A stretch of 64,000 bases of DNA from Segatella baroniae DSM 16972 = JCM 13447 (GTDB taxonomy: Bacteria; Bacteroidota; Bacteroidia; Bacteroidales; Bacteroidaceae): positions 62,001 to 126,000 of the forward strand of contig NZ_AUFQ01000002.1 of assembly GCF_000426585.1 (NCBI RefSeq). Reading direction: 5' to 3'. The notes beneath the pieces are model-generated. The model was not told the origin of the DNA and did not search any database. It saw only the letters and a program-made list of their open reading frames with translations. The position numbers and the translations under genes are program-made. Positions 8,240 through 17,575 of the stretch are shown piece by piece; the stretch's first letter is position 1, and every line of letters starts with the position of its first letter.

Positions 8240-10690
8240 TTATTCGGTCGTCTTAATGATTCGGATACCGTGCGCGGCCAGCATTCCGTCCACCGGCTGT
8301 CGGCGGGAGCCCAGCTTCAGCCGCATCCTCACGGGCACATCGCGGCTGTTCATCAGGATGAAGTAGAGATGCGAGCCGTGCGCCGACCGTGCGCCGAGCA
8401 CCTCTATGTCGGGATTGGCGTTGTCGACGAGCCGTTCTTCGAGCGTCAGCGTCACCCGTTCGCCATCAATGACGCCTGCACGAAAGCCCGTAATCTTGTG
8501 CGGGCCTACCTTCGGCGTCACGAAACCGCGTGGAAAGGCCACCCGTCCTTTGCTTCGAAGCTCGGCTTCGGCCACGAGATAGTCGGTCAGCCAGCCCATT
8601 TGCCACCACGCATGCTGCGGATAAGGCAGCGCAACCTTGTTGAAGTGCGCCCAATAGTAGGCCGATATGCCCGAAAGAGGGTCTATAAAACTGTCACGTC
8701 CGTTGGCCGCGGCGCGCGCCATGTCGAGAAACAGCATGTCGCCGGTCTGCCGATAGAGTCGCACGAACATGCCCGCGAAACTCGAAAGCAGGATGGGGCC
8801 TTGGGGATTGGCCGACCCGATGACGCCGATATGCTCGCAAGCCAGTCCCGCCTGCGTGTAGCGCAGCGGATTGAAGAGGCTTCCCGACTTGTCTTTCATG
8901 AGCTTCGTGTCGGCCGGATGCGTATATATATAGGTGGTGAAGTAGCGTGCCGTGGCGAGCGCGGCTTCCCGGTAGCGCTTGTTTTCGGTGAGTTCATACA
9001 TGTCGAGCAGGGCCTGTACCGACATTCCCGTGGCGAAATCGGGCGCAAAGCGGGTGTCTCCGCACACGCCCACAAAGGCATTCCGCCGCACGGCATGGCC
9101 TATGAACCAGTCGGTTCCACGCACGGCGGCGCGCAGATACTTCTCGTCACCGAGCATTTTATAGGCCACATACATGCCGTAAAAGGTGGGCCGCAGGTCT
9201 TGGAGGTCGGGAAGAATGGGAGTGCCGTCCGTCAGTTTCAGGCCCAGCGGCCAGCTTCCGTCCGGTCGTTGCATGGAAAGCAACAGGTCGGCCGAAGTCC
9301 GCAGGCTCTTTGACAGGGCCGAATCGGCCGGTTCGAACAGCAGCATGTTGGCCACGTCGATGATCGAGTAGTAAGTGATGGCGATGGGTTCGATGTGTTC
9401 TCCCCACTCTTCCACCCACCGTTTGCTCTTCCACAGGAAGTATTGGCCTTGTGGAGCACCCGCGTATTGGCCGTCGACGAACTGCTGTTTCAGCTTGAAA
9501 TTGCGCACGAAAGGCAGCAGATTGTGGGCCATGGCCGTATCGTTGGCCAGGCGTACCATCATCCACATGGCGCCATAATCGGCGTTTTTCATGGCATCGT
9601 TGTCCGCTCCATGCACCCCGCCGCGGTAGTCTTGCGCGCTGATGGGCGTACCCTCGAAGTCCACCTGTCTGAAAAGGTGCGGCATTTCGGCCCTCATGTA
9701 GCGGTAAATCTTGCCCAGGCGCGACGAGAGTGACAGCGCATTGCGGGTCTTCCGCATGTTGTCGAAACCATACATACCGTAAACGACCCGCTTGTAGACG
9801 TCGTACCAGCCCCGGCGCGACAGGAGAATGCGGTAGGCGAAGCGCAGTGACTGTCCCTTGCGGAGCAGGGATTTGGACGTGCCCAACACCGGATAATAGA
9901 GTTGCGGCGTGAGCGTTCCCTCCGGATTCATGGCCGCGTAGCCCACATTCCATTGGTGATGCGTGTTCTCCCCACCGACATAGGGGCTTCTGGGATAGGC
10001 CTTCTCGGGCGCAACCCCCAAGGTGAGCCCCGCCGTTTGCAGGATGGACACGGGCGTGGTGGCGCACTTGTCCTGATAGAGAACGGGCCTTTCGGGCAGT
10101 CCGTGTTCATATACATAGGCACTGACGAAGTCGGGATTCACCCTCGTGGCATGCACATAGCCCGGGATGACGGCCTTGAAGCCCTTCCGCTTGTCGGCGA
10201 TGGGCAGGCAAGGTGTTGACAACGAGAAGCAACCGTCTTGCCTGGCCACGAGGGTTTGGGTGACAGCAAGCGCGTCTCCCTGCATGGTGAAGCGCAGATA
10301 CACGGTCGCCCAGCGGTTCTCGGTCGTGAGAATCAAAGGCTCCCGCGACACGATGCGGTATGCGGACAGCTTTGTGCGCGTGCCGGCCGTGAGCAAGGAC
10401 ACGTCGGTAACGTTGTCGAGCCATGCCCGCCGAGGGTAAATGAAGTTGCGTTCGATGAAAGGCACCTTGCATGAAGTCGTGAAAGTGTCGACTACCTGCG
10501 GCTTGAAATCCTTGTCGGCGACAAACAAGTGCTGTCCGCCCAAGGGCAAGCGCACTTCACCCCGAGCCGTCTGAACGACCAACAGGTTGTCGACCGGCCT
10601 GTAGACGGGTGCCGTCGGCTTGCCGGCGCCGCGCAATGTCCATGCTGCGGACAGCAGAACGAGGAGGGTTGTGATTCTATGGAACGTCAT
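8240..10690 (-). CDS. Exported alpha/alpha-toroid protein, probable carbohydrate-active enzyme (816 aa)
   Basis: Unassigned exported protein. A signal peptide covers about residues 1-22 (TTLLVLLSAAWTLRGA). Next come a beta-rich N-terminal region (to about 250), a helical region at about 290-680 with repeated aromatic helices (YYSIIDVANMLLF, YRQTGDMLFLDMARAAANG), and a C-terminal beta domain. The layout fits a glycosidase or lyase with an alpha/alpha toroid, lacking the N-terminal binding module of its larger neighbour. The shared C-terminal pattern TDYLV-EAELRS plus ILMNSRD suggests paralogy with that neighbour. Its ATG follows the oxidoreductase stop by 11 bases, so it sits in the symporter operon and probably acts on the same glycan. 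Confidence 0.75.
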   Translation of the reverse strand: MTFHRITTLLVLLSAAWTLRGAGKPTAPVYRPVDNLLVVQTARGEVRLPLGGQHLFVADKDFKPQVVDTFTTSCKVPFIERNFIYPRRAWLDNVTDVSLLTAGTRTKLSAYRIVSREPLILTTENRWATVYLRFTMQGDALAVTQTLVARQDGCFSLSTPCLPIADKRKGFKAVIPGYVHATRVNPDFVSAYVYEHGLPERPVLYQDKCATTPVSILQTAGLTLGVAPEKAYPRSPYVGGENTHHQWNVGYAAMNPEGTLTPQLYYPVLGTSKSLLRKGQSLRFAYRILLSRRGWYDVYKRVVYGMYGFDNMRKTRNALSLSSRLGKIYRYMRAEMPHLFRQVDFEGTPISAQDYRGGVHGADNDAMKNADYGAMWMMVRLANDTAMAHNLLPFVRNFKLKQQFVDGQYAGAPQGQYFLWKSKRWVEEWGEHIEPIAITYYSIIDVANMLLFEPADSALSKSLRTSADLLLSMQRPDGSWPLGLKLTDGTPILPDLQDLRPTFYGMYVAYKMLGDEKYLRAAVRGTDWFIGHAVRRNAFVGVCGDTRFAPDFATGMSVQALLDMYELTENKRYREAALATARYFTTYIYTHPADTKLMKDKSGSLFNPLRYTQAGLACEHIGVIGSANPQGPILLSSFAGMFVRLYRQTGDMLFLDMARAAANGRDSFIDPLSGISAYYWAHFNKVALPYPQHAWWQMGWLTDYLVAEAELRSKGRVAFPRGFVTPKVGPHKITGFRAGVIDGERVTLTLEERLVDNANPDIEVLGARSAHGSHLYFILMNSRDVPVRMRLKLGSRRQPVDGMLAAHGIRIIKTTE

Positions 10691-10701
10691 GGTAAGTCTT
10701 T

Positions 10702-13005
10702 TTATTTGAATTGTATGCCCATCAAGGCCACGGCCGCGTTGGACGACGTGTTTGAAAGACGTATTTCCAGCTGCCTGGCGACAACACCTTGTGGCCCGAA
10801 AGACACATTCACCAAGGCCTGATAGTTGTCCGTGACGGTGAAACGGGCGTGTCCGTTGACGACAATCTCAATCCTGTCGACACACTGCGGCATGCGGTTC
10901 TCGGCGTGTCCCCACTGCACCGACTCCATCGGATGGTCGTAGTCGACGTCGGCAAGAAGCGTCACCGCGCTGATGTGCTGCTCCTTTTCCCAGGTGAAAG
11001 TGAGCGTGGGACGGCGGTCGGACAAGGCCGCCACCCAGGCGTTGGGCTGCGCCACGGGACGATAAGGCAGCGACCGCAGGTTTTCAGGGCCGAAACAAGT
11101 CAGGCCGGGCGCGATGCGCATGGCGATGTTGTAGGCCTTCTTGCGCCGTTCGGGACACCAGAACTCAAAACTTTCCACGCCGATGTCGGTCAGCGGCTGC
11201 TGTCTGCCCCAGTTGGACACGGCCGGCAGCCGCTTGTTGAACACGGCCAGCACGCCACTGATGATGGTGTCGGACGACTGCAAGGCCACCTGCTCGTTCT
11301 TCATGAAGCACACGAAGGCGTAACAGTCGGTCGGAATCTGTGCGGCGAAGTCCAGTTGCCGCTCCTGCTCCCCTGCCTGCAACGCGAGTTCCTGCACTTC
11401 CAAGGTGCGGTCGGGGGTGTGGTTGAACGGCTTGCTGCTGACGCGCAACTCCACCCGCAGGTTGGTGGCGCCATCGGCGCGCATCGCAAGGGTGACGGAA
11501 GGCATTTCCCCTCGGCGCACGGGGAGCATTTGGGCGACCGAATGGATGAGCGTCTTCCACTCGCCGTTGGGCGGCAGCACGTCCAGCACCAAGGAGGAAG
11601 AGGCCGTGATGTCGGCTTGTCGCAGCACGTCGTCGGCAAGGGCGACGGCTGTCTGTGGCAGATAGACGCCATTGCGTGTGAGGAGTTGCTGCAATCCGGC
11701 CATGTGGCGCGCTTCCATCAGCCCATGGGGTGAGCAGTGGTGGTTCACGCAATACGCGGCGGCGGTGCCCACAGCCTCGCCACCCGCCGCACAAGTGGCC
11801 ATCACCCGTGTAGAGGCAAAGGCCACATGGCTGGCGCTGATGATGCGTCCTGCCAAGTAGAGATTGTCTATGTGGGGCGTGATGTAGCAGCGATAAGGGA
11901 TGGGATAGACGCCTTTTGAATGCCATTGGCTGCACGCCTTCTTCTCTTTGCTGAACACGCCGTCGGCCGGATGCAGGTCGAGAGACCAGCCGCCGAACGC
12001 CACCGTGTCGGGTTGAGGGCGTTGTTCGACAACATCCTGCTGCGTGAGCATGTAAAGTCCGGCAAACCGGCGGCTCTCGCGCTTTCCGGGAATCGTGCCC
12101 GCCCATTCGAGGGTGAGGCTTTCGGCTTCGGGAAAGCGGCCGGAGTTCTTGATATAGTTCCATATTCCGTAGACCACACTGAGCAATTTGTACTTCACTT
12201 CCTCGGTGTCGCCCACGGTGTCGAGGCGTCCTCCGTATTCAATCCACCAGTATTTGCAGCCGGCCTGTGCCGTGAAGAAATATTCCGGATTATGTATCTT
12301 GTTGATGTTGCGCTCCACTTCGTCGACGGTCAGGGCGAAATGAGGCGGCACATAGCGCACGGGCTTGCCCTCATCCTTGATATAGAAGAAGATGGTATGC
12401 CCCAACAGCTCGCCGTAGGTGGCCTTGTCGGGCGCGAACTTCTCGCCGAACTCCGCCGCGTCTTCCGCTCCCTGGCGATAATGGGCGCCTGACATGTAGG
12501 CCAAAAGGCCGTCGCCCGTCGCGTCGCAGTAGAGTTCAGCCTCGAAGTGGTATCGGATTTCGTTCTGGGGGTTGTACGCTGCCACGCCGCCGATGTTCCG
12601 CGCGTCCTTCTTTTCAATGTCATAGATGACCGTATTGAGGTAAAGGGAGATGTTCTTCTCGGCAAGAACCTTGTCAAGCAATACGGTGTCGAAGATGACG
12701 GGGTTGCCCTCTCGGTTGCGGAAAGTGTTTTCGACCAGCAGCTCATTGAGCAATCCGCCTTCTCTCGCCCAGCGGTTGTTGTTGCCCATGTGCGAAGTGG
12801 CGCCCAACACCCACAGACGCACTTCGCTCGAAGCGTTGCCACCGAGCACGGGACGGTCCTGCACCAGCGCCACGCGCAGTCCCTGCCGTGCCGCCGCTAT
12901 GGCCGCGCACACGCCGGCCATGCCGCCACCGGCCACGAGCAGGTCGGTGGCGACGCGTTCGGTCCGTTGCGCGCGCTTGTTGCTTTCAAATTGTTTCTCT
13001 ATCAT
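10702..13005 (-). CDS. FAD-dependent oxidoreductase with C-terminal beta-sandwich domain
   Basis: Probable flavoprotein of the FAD_oxidored type often found in Bacteroidota glycan loci, where it is sometimes mislabelled xanthan lyase. The N-terminus has the dinucleotide-binding motif VAGGGMAGVCAAIAAARQG at about residues 24-42, followed by LGGNASSEVRLW. The catalytic part runs to about 430, with conserved PYRCYITPHIDNLYLAGR and ATCAAGGEAVGTAAAYC. Residues from about 640 look like a discoidin-type beta-sandwich. There is no signal peptide, so it appears cytoplasmic and may oxidise an imported sugar; the substrate is unknown. The ATG lies inside the end of the symporter gene (20-base overlap), which points to translational coupling. 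Confidence 0.85.
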   Translation of the reverse strand: MIEKQFESNKRAQRTERVATDLLVAGGGMAGVCAAIAAARQGLRVALVQDRPVLGGNASSEVRLWVLGATSHMGNNNRWAREGGLLNELLVENTFRNREGNPVIFDTVLLDKVLAEKNISLYLNTVIYDIEKKDARNIGGVAAYNPQNEIRYHFEAELYCDATGDGLLAYMSGAHYRQGAEDAAEFGEKFAPDKATYGELLGHTIFFYIKDEGKPVRYVPPHFALTVDEVERNINKIHNPEYFFTAQAGCKYWWIEYGGRLDTVGDTEEVKYKLLSVVYGIWNYIKNSGRFPEAESLTLEWAGTIPGKRESRRFAGLYMLTQQDVVEQRPQPDTVAFGGWSLDLHPADGVFSKEKKACSQWHSKGVYPIPYRCYITPHIDNLYLAGRIISASHVAFASTRVMATCAAGGEAVGTAAAYCVNHHCSPHGLMEARHMAGLQQLLTRNGVYLPQTAVALADDVLRQADITASSSLVLDVLPPNGEWKTLIHSVAQMLPVRRGEMPSVTLAMRADGATNLRVELRVSSKPFNHTPDRTLEVQELALQAGEQERQLDFAAQIPTDCYAFVCFMKNEQVALQSSDTIISGVLAVFNKRLPAVSNWGRQQPLTDIGVESFEFWCPERRKKAYNIAMRIAPGLTCFGPENLRSLPYRPVAQPNAWVAALSDRRPTLTFTWEKEQHISAVTLLADVDYDHPMESVQWGHAENRMPQCVDRIEIVVNGHARFTVTDNYQALVNVSFGPQGVVARQLEIRLSNTSSNAAVALMGIQFK

Positions 13006-14692
13006 GGTGATTCTGTTTTTTCATTGTTGTCCTTGCAGTCCATGAAAGGGCTGCTCCTATCAGCATGAAGCAGCCTCCTGTGCCTGCGACAAGACTACCA
13101 TGGTCTGCCGACAGCAGGCCCAATGCCGCGACGGAAAGGCCGATGAAGAATATCCCCAGCCCTATGATCCGCTTGCTGTAGGCGTTTTCGCTTTCCACTT
13201 CGGGGCTTGTCCGCGCCGCAAGGCTGCCGCGGCGGGCGTTGTTGGCCTCCTCCCATGCGGTGTAGGCGGCGTATCGGCGGCTGCTTTTGCCCGCAAGTTT
13301 GAAGTAGAATTCGAACGACGCAAGCATGAGGATGGGCAGGGCGCAACCGAAAACCATCTCTCCCGTGCGGCTGAAGGCGAACCCCGTCAATGCGGGGGCT
13401 ACGAATTTAAGCAGCGCGTTGACCGCAAGGCTCACGATGGTGGTGGCCAAGACGGTCGCCCCCGTTTGCCGGTGGGAGAACAATGTCCATATCACGGGCA
13501 GGTAAAGTGGCACTCCCGTGAGCGCAGCCAGGCTGATGACCACGTTCACGACGCCACCCATGTGCTGGATGAGCAGCGCGATGAGCATGCTGACGACACC
13601 GAATGCCACGGTGGAAAGGCGCGCCACCAATATGAGACGGCGTTGCGGGCTGTGGGGATAGAGGCGTCTGTACAGGTCGTTGGTGACCACGCCCGAGGCA
13701 ATGTTGAGCTTTGAGTTCATCGCGCTGGTCGTTGCGAAGATCATTCCGCCAATCATCAACCCCAAAATACCCTTGGGCAACACCTCCTTGCACATCATTA
13801 GATAGGCTCCTTCGCTCTCCATCGCGCCAAGCGAGGGGTTCAACAGCTGATAGACCATGGGCGGAAGCATCCACAAAACAGGACTGAGGAAATACAATGC
13901 GGCGAAGAACCAGCCGACGCGACGGGCGTCGGTGGCCGTGCGGACACAGGTGAAACGTTGTACGTAGGCCCAGTTGCCACCCAGGAAGATGGCGTTGTAG
14001 AGGCCGAAAGCAAGGATGAAGGGCAAGGGATAGTCGTCGGTGGTCAGCCGGAAGAACCTTTCGGGCAGGTGCGCCACGAACGACTGCACGCCATCCACGC
14101 GTTCCAACGACATCGGAACGACGATGATGATGGCCGCCATGAGGATGATGAACTGCAACACGTCGGTGGAAACAACGGCCCAAAGCCCACCCACAGACAC
14201 GTAAAGGATGCAGAACGCGCCCAAAAGGATGATGCAGAGGTTGAGGTTCAGCCCCGTGGAGACCTCAACGATCTTAGCCACGGGATATAGAAACGAAGCG
14301 GTGAGAAACAGCGAGATGAAGAGAAACAGGAAAGTATAGGTCTTCTGCACGTGTACGCCGAGGCGTTTGTCGATGTATTCGGCCACGGTGAGCGAACCTG
14401 TCCGGTGCCAACGCGGGGCTATCCACGTGCCGACCACCAGTCCTGCCACGGCCATGGTCCACTGAATGCTGACCGCCACCCATCCCTGAAGGTAGGCCAC
14501 GGAGCCCCATACCACGAAGGTGCCGGCCGAAAAGAAGCTCATGAAGAGCGACAGACCGCTGGTTTGCCAAGGCACGGCACCACCCGCCGCGAAGAAAGAG
14601 GTCATGTTCTTGCCTTGTTTGGCAAACGCCATGCCTGCCGTGAGCACGCCAAGGGTGAGCAACGCCACCATGATAAAGTCGAGAAGGCTCAT
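12986..14692 (-). CDS. Sodium:solute symporter (SSS family) sugar transporter
   Basis: Inner-membrane symporter of 568 residues with about 13-14 hydrophobic segments in the LeuT-like SSS arrangement. Family features include an early MTSFFAAGGAVPWQTSGLSL stretch, GSLTVAEYIDKR, GGLWAVVSTDVLQF and the helix MIFATTSAMNSKLN. It is first in an operon with the oxidoreductase and the two exported enzymes, so it probably imports a monosaccharide released by them. A Bacteroidota promoter element and a LacI-type operator lie directly upstream. The extreme C-terminus overlaps the next gene. The ion and sugar are inferred from the family only. Confidence 0.9.
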   Translation of the reverse strand: MSLLDFIMVALLTLGVLTAGMAFAKQGKNMTSFFAAGGAVPWQTSGLSLFMSFFSAGTFVVWGSVAYLQGWVAVSIQWTMAVAGLVVGTWIAPRWHRTGSLTVAEYIDKRLGVHVQKTYTFLFLFISLFLTASFLYPVAKIVEVSTGLNLNLCIILLGAFCILYVSVGGLWAVVSTDVLQFIILMAAIIIVVPMSLERVDGVQSFVAHLPERFFRLTTDDYPLPFILAFGLYNAIFLGGNWAYVQRFTCVRTATDARRVGWFFAALYFLSPVLWMLPPMVYQLLNPSLGAMESEGAYLMMCKEVLPKGILGLMIGGMIFATTSAMNSKLNIASGVVTNDLYRRLYPHSPQRRLILVARLSTVAFGVVSMLIALLIQHMGGVVNVVISLAALTGVPLYLPVIWTLFSHRQTGATVLATTIVSLAVNALLKFVAPALTGFAFSRTGEMVFGCALPILMLASFEFYFKLAGKSSRRYAAYTAWEEANNARRGSLAARTSPEVESENAYSKRIIGLGIFFIGLSVAALGLLSADHGSLVAGTGGCFMLIGAALSWTARTTMKKQNHHDRETI

Positions 14693-14744
14693 GATTGTCT
14701 GGATTCTTTTTGCTGTTTGATCGTAATAGGAGGTTTCCCGTAAG

Positions 14745-14752
14745 CAAAGTTA
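14745..14752 (-). promoter_or_regulatory. Promoter -7 element of the symporter operon
   Basis: On the minus strand this reads TAACTTTG, a full match to the Bacteroidota -7 consensus TAnnTTTG, about 50 bases before the symporter ATG. I see no clear TTTG at the usual 19-21 base distance. The predicted transcript start is near 14738. Confidence 0.6.
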
Positions 14753-14793
14753 CGGTTAAGAAGCGGCAAAAAGAATCAAAAAGACGGAATATC

Positions 14794-14811
14794 TACGTAA
14801 ACGTTTACGTA
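14794..14811. promoter_or_regulatory. 18-bp perfect palindrome, probable LacI-family operator
   Basis: TACGTAAACGTTTACGTA is a perfect inverted repeat with the central AAACGTTT typical of LacI/GalR operators. It lies 16 bases past the stop of the lacI-type gene and about 65 bases upstream of the predicted symporter transcript start. It is the natural target of the adjacent regulator. A position upstream of the core promoter would suit activation or looping as well as repression. Confidence 0.8.
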
Positions 14812-14826
14812 ACGTCAGACCATCGC

Positions 14827-15846
14827 CTACCTCTTGTCGACAGGCAATGTGGATTTGCGCACGTTCAGTTTACCGTCAAGGATGATGGTCTCAATGGGCG
14901 TCGCCACGTCTGCCATCAGCCGGAGCAGCCGTCGGGCGGCCATCCTGCCCATCTCAAACGTGGGTTGCAATACGCTGGTCAGCTCCATGATGCGCCCTAT
15001 CGGCGATTCGGAAAAGCCTGCCACGGCCATATCCTGTGGTATGCGCAGGCCTCGTTTGCGCAATTCGAGCATGCAGCCGACGGCAATGGGGTCGTTGACG
15101 GAGAAGATGGCGTCGGGTCGTTCTTTGAGACTCAACAGATAATCTACGCCCACTTTCGCCCTATCTTGCTGAACACCAACGTACATGATGTATTTTTCCT
15201 GAATGGGAATGCCATGCGATGAGAGGGCGTCAAGGTAGCCTTGCATCCGCTCTTTGGTGACAGCCAGGTGTTCGTTGCCTGCCAGATGGGCGATGTTGCG
15301 GTAGCCGCATCGCACAAGATGGTCGACCATCTTGAACGCCCACTTGCGGTCGTCGAGCACAACTTGCGTGGCATGCAGTTCAGGCAACACACGATTGACG
15401 AACACCATGGGCATTCCTTCTGCCATGAGACGATTGTAGAGGTCGCTGTTGCGGGTGTCTTTCGCAACCGAGACGATAAGTCCTTCCACCATGCCGGCCT
15501 CCAACATCTCGATGTTGCGGCGTTCGAGCGTGGCGGACTCGCTGGACTGGCAAATCAACACTTGATAACCTTGCGCATTCATGACCTCTTGAATGCCGAT
15601 GATGATTTCCGGAAAGAAGAAGGTCGTGAACTCCGGAACGACCACTCCTATCATGTTGTTGCGCCGTTTCAGCAGGTTTCGTGCGTGGATGTTGGGCTTG
15701 TAATTCAATTCGCGGGCCTTGTCAAGCACGCGGCTGCGCGTTTCTTCACTCACTTCATGGCTGCCGTTGAGTGAGCGCGAGACGGTGGCTACCGACATCC
15801 CCAGGCTTTTGGCAATATCCTTGATGGTGGTTTTGGGCGACCTCAT
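14827..15846 (-). CDS. LacI/GalR-family transcriptional regulator
   Basis: Sugar-responsive DNA-binding regulator of 339 residues. The N-terminal helix-turn-helix is clear (TIKDIAKSLGMSVATVSRSL, about residues 7-26, followed by NGSHEVSEETR). The hinge helix lies near 50-60, and a periplasmic-binding-protein-like effector domain fills 62-330. An 18-bp palindrome of LacI type lies just beyond its stop, ahead of the symporter operon, so it most likely controls that operon and perhaps susCD. Its ATG is only 9 bases after the ispF stop, so it is probably transcribed with ispF and the secretion genes upstream, which is odd for a catabolic regulator. Confidence 0.93.
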   Translation of the reverse strand: MRSPKTTIKDIAKSLGMSVATVSRSLNGSHEVSEETRSRVLDKARELNYKPNIHARNLLKRRNNMIGVVVPEFTTFFFPEIIIGIQEVMNAQGYQVLICQSSESATLERRNIEMLEAGMVEGLIVSVAKDTRNSDLYNRLMAEGMPMVFVNRVLPELHATQVVLDDRKWAFKMVDHLVRCGYRNIAHLAGNEHLAVTKERMQGYLDALSSHGIPIQEKYIMYVGVQQDRAKVGVDYLLSLKERPDAIFSVNDPIAVGCMLELRKRGLRIPQDMAVAGFSESPIGRIMELTSVLQPTFEMGRMAARRLLRLMADVATPIETIILDGKLNVRKSTLPVDKR

Positions 15847-15855
15847 TTCTTCTTC

Positions 15856-16329
15856 CTATTTCTCTATCAAGCAGACGGCATAGGCGGCGATACCTTCCTC
15901 GCGGCCCATGAAGCCCAGCTTCTCCGTCGTCGTGGCCTTGATGGACACCTGGTCTTCGTCAATGCCCATCACTTCGGCCATGCAGGCTTTCATGGCGGGC
16001 ACGTGCGGATTGACCTTGGGGCGTTCGGCACAGATGGTGGCGTCGACATTGCCGACACAGTAGCCCTTGGCGGCAATGAGCTTCACCACCTCGCGCAGGA
16101 TGACCTTGCTGTCCATGTCGAGTGTGGCGTCGCTGGTGTCGGGGAAATGATGGCCGATGTCGCGCATGTTGGCCGCACCCAGCAACGCGTCGCTGACTGC
16201 ATGCAGCAGCACGTCGGCGTCGCTGTGGCCCAACAGGCCCTTCTCGTGCTCGATCTTGACACCTCCCAGCCACAAGTCGCGGCCCTCCACCAGCTTGTGG
16301 ACGTCGAATCCCATTCCCACTCGTATCAT
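15856..16329 (-). CDS. ispF: 2-C-methyl-D-erythritol 2,4-cyclodiphosphate synthase
   Basis: Cytoplasmic MEP-pathway enzyme that cyclises CDP-methylerythritol 2-phosphate to MEcPP with loss of CMP. At 157 residues it has the usual length. Metal ligands are visible as Asp9 and His11 (GMGFDVH) and His43 (LLHAVSDALLGA), with the GHSDADV motif at 34-40 and the late KATTTEKLGFMGREEG motif. It sits 12 bases after porV. Another MEP-pathway gene, dxr, lies at 56608-57756, so the organism makes isoprenoids this way. Confidence 0.97.
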   Translation of the reverse strand: MIRVGMGFDVHKLVEGRDLWLGGVKIEHEKGLLGHSDADVLLHAVSDALLGAANMRDIGHHFPDTSDATLDMDSKVILREVVKLIAAKGYCVGNVDATICAERPKVNPHVPAMKACMAEVMGIDEDQVSIKATTTEKLGFMGREEGIAAYAVCLIEK

Positions 16330-16341
16330 ATCCTGATGATT

Positions 16342-17514
16342 TTATCGTTTAAACAAATCCTTGATTCCATCCATGTCGAAGCTCACGGTGAAGCGGAGCG
16401 TCTGGTCGAGCGGGTTGCTCTTGGCCGAGGCGATGACGTATCCGGCGTCGATGGACAGCACGTTCATCTTGAACCCCGCCCCCACGGTGAAGTATTTCAT
16501 GTTGCCTTTGCTCTCACTCTCATGGTGATAGCCGACCCGCACAGTGAACTTGTCGTTATAGGTGTACTCTCCGCCCAGCGACCACTGCACTTCCTGCAAT
16601 TCCTCCTTCAGTCCGCCGGGCGCGTCGCTGAAGCTTTTGAAGATTCCCCCGATACTCGACACGTCATAATAGTCCTTCTGCACCCGCGTGTCGTAGTCCG
16701 TTCCGGCCTCGTCCGCGCCCTGGACGGGATAGGTCGGCACGAGCAGTTTGTTGGCGTCGGCGGCAATCGTGAACTTGTTGTACGCGTCGACGGGCACCAT
16801 GAGCGAAGCGCCCAGCCGCAGGTTGGTGGGGATGAACTCACTTCTGTTGGACCCTCCGAACGAAATCTTGCTGCCGATGTTCGAGATGTTCAGGCCTATG
16901 CCGAGCTGACACTCGCGCTGTCCCAGCATGATATAGTTCTGGTAATAGGCCGCGATGTCGGCCGCGAAGGCGCTGCCGGGCGTCGTTTCCTGCGTATAAT
17001 TATAGGTAAGATCCGAATAAATCCACCTGACGGCGGCGCCCAAGGAGAACTTTTCGCTCAACATCAATGAGTAAGCCACGTCGAACGACATCTCGTAGGG
17101 GTTGATGGTCATGTCATATTTGCCGTCGCCCGAGCTGCTGTAGCCCACTTCTCCCAGCGAGAAGTAACGCAACGACGCGCTCACGGCACTGTAGTCGCCT
17201 ATCCGGTAGTAGCCCGAAAGGTAGCCCAGGTCCATGTCGCTCACCAACTGGCGCAGCCACGGCGTGTAGTTGATGGCCACGCCGGCCCTCGAAATGGCGA
17301 ACGGATACTTGGCGGGATTCCAGAATTGCGACACCACGTCGGGGTCGGTGGCCGCTCCCACGTCGCCCATACCGCCGGCACGGGCGTCGGGGGCTATCAT
17401 CTGTGAGGTGACGGAATACCTGACGGGGTTGAAAATCTTATCTTTCTGCGCGGACACGGTCAGCGCAAAGACCGGCAACAGGAGCGTTGCGATGAGTCTT
17501 GAACGGTTTGTCAT
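16342..17514 (-). CDS. porV: Type IX secretion outer-membrane protein PorV
   Basis: Outer-membrane beta-barrel of 390 residues that takes T9SS cargo from the translocon and hands it to the PorU sortase. The signal peptide ends at about residue 22 (LTVSAQ). The mature start is typical of PorV: APDARAGGMGDVGAATDPDV, then FWNPAKYPFA. The rest is amphipathic strands ending VSFDMDGIKDLFKR. It follows porU by 61 bases, a common arrangement. Its presence shows a working type IX system, which fits the sorting-domain-like C-terminus of the subtilase at 31840-34665. Confidence 0.95.
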   Translation of the reverse strand: MTNRSRLIATLLLPVFALTVSAQKDKIFNPVRYSVTSQMIAPDARAGGMGDVGAATDPDVVSQFWNPAKYPFAISRAGVAINYTPWLRQLVSDMDLGYLSGYYRIGDYSAVSASLRYFSLGEVGYSSSGDGKYDMTINPYEMSFDVAYSLMLSEKFSLGAAVRWIYSDLTYNYTQETTPGSAFAADIAAYYQNYIMLGQRECQLGIGLNISNIGSKISFGGSNRSEFIPTNLRLGASLMVPVDAYNKFTIAADANKLLVPTYPVQGADEAGTDYDTRVQKDYYDVSSIGGIFKSFSDAPGGLKEELQEVQWSLGGEYTYNDKFTVRVGYHHESESKGNMKYFTVGAGFKMNVLSIDAGYVIASAKSNPLDQTLRFTVSFDMDGIKDLFKR

Positions 17515-17575
17515 CTGATGGTTTTATGCGTTTCTACTTCATTATCGCTATCATTTTCAGAAACGTCCGGGCCGC

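Noticed and set aside
13039..13082. Two units resembling the 22-base repeat at the end of the symporter gene
   Set aside because: They lie in coding sequence, match only partly and number just two; chance similarity cannot be excluded, so they were not counted.
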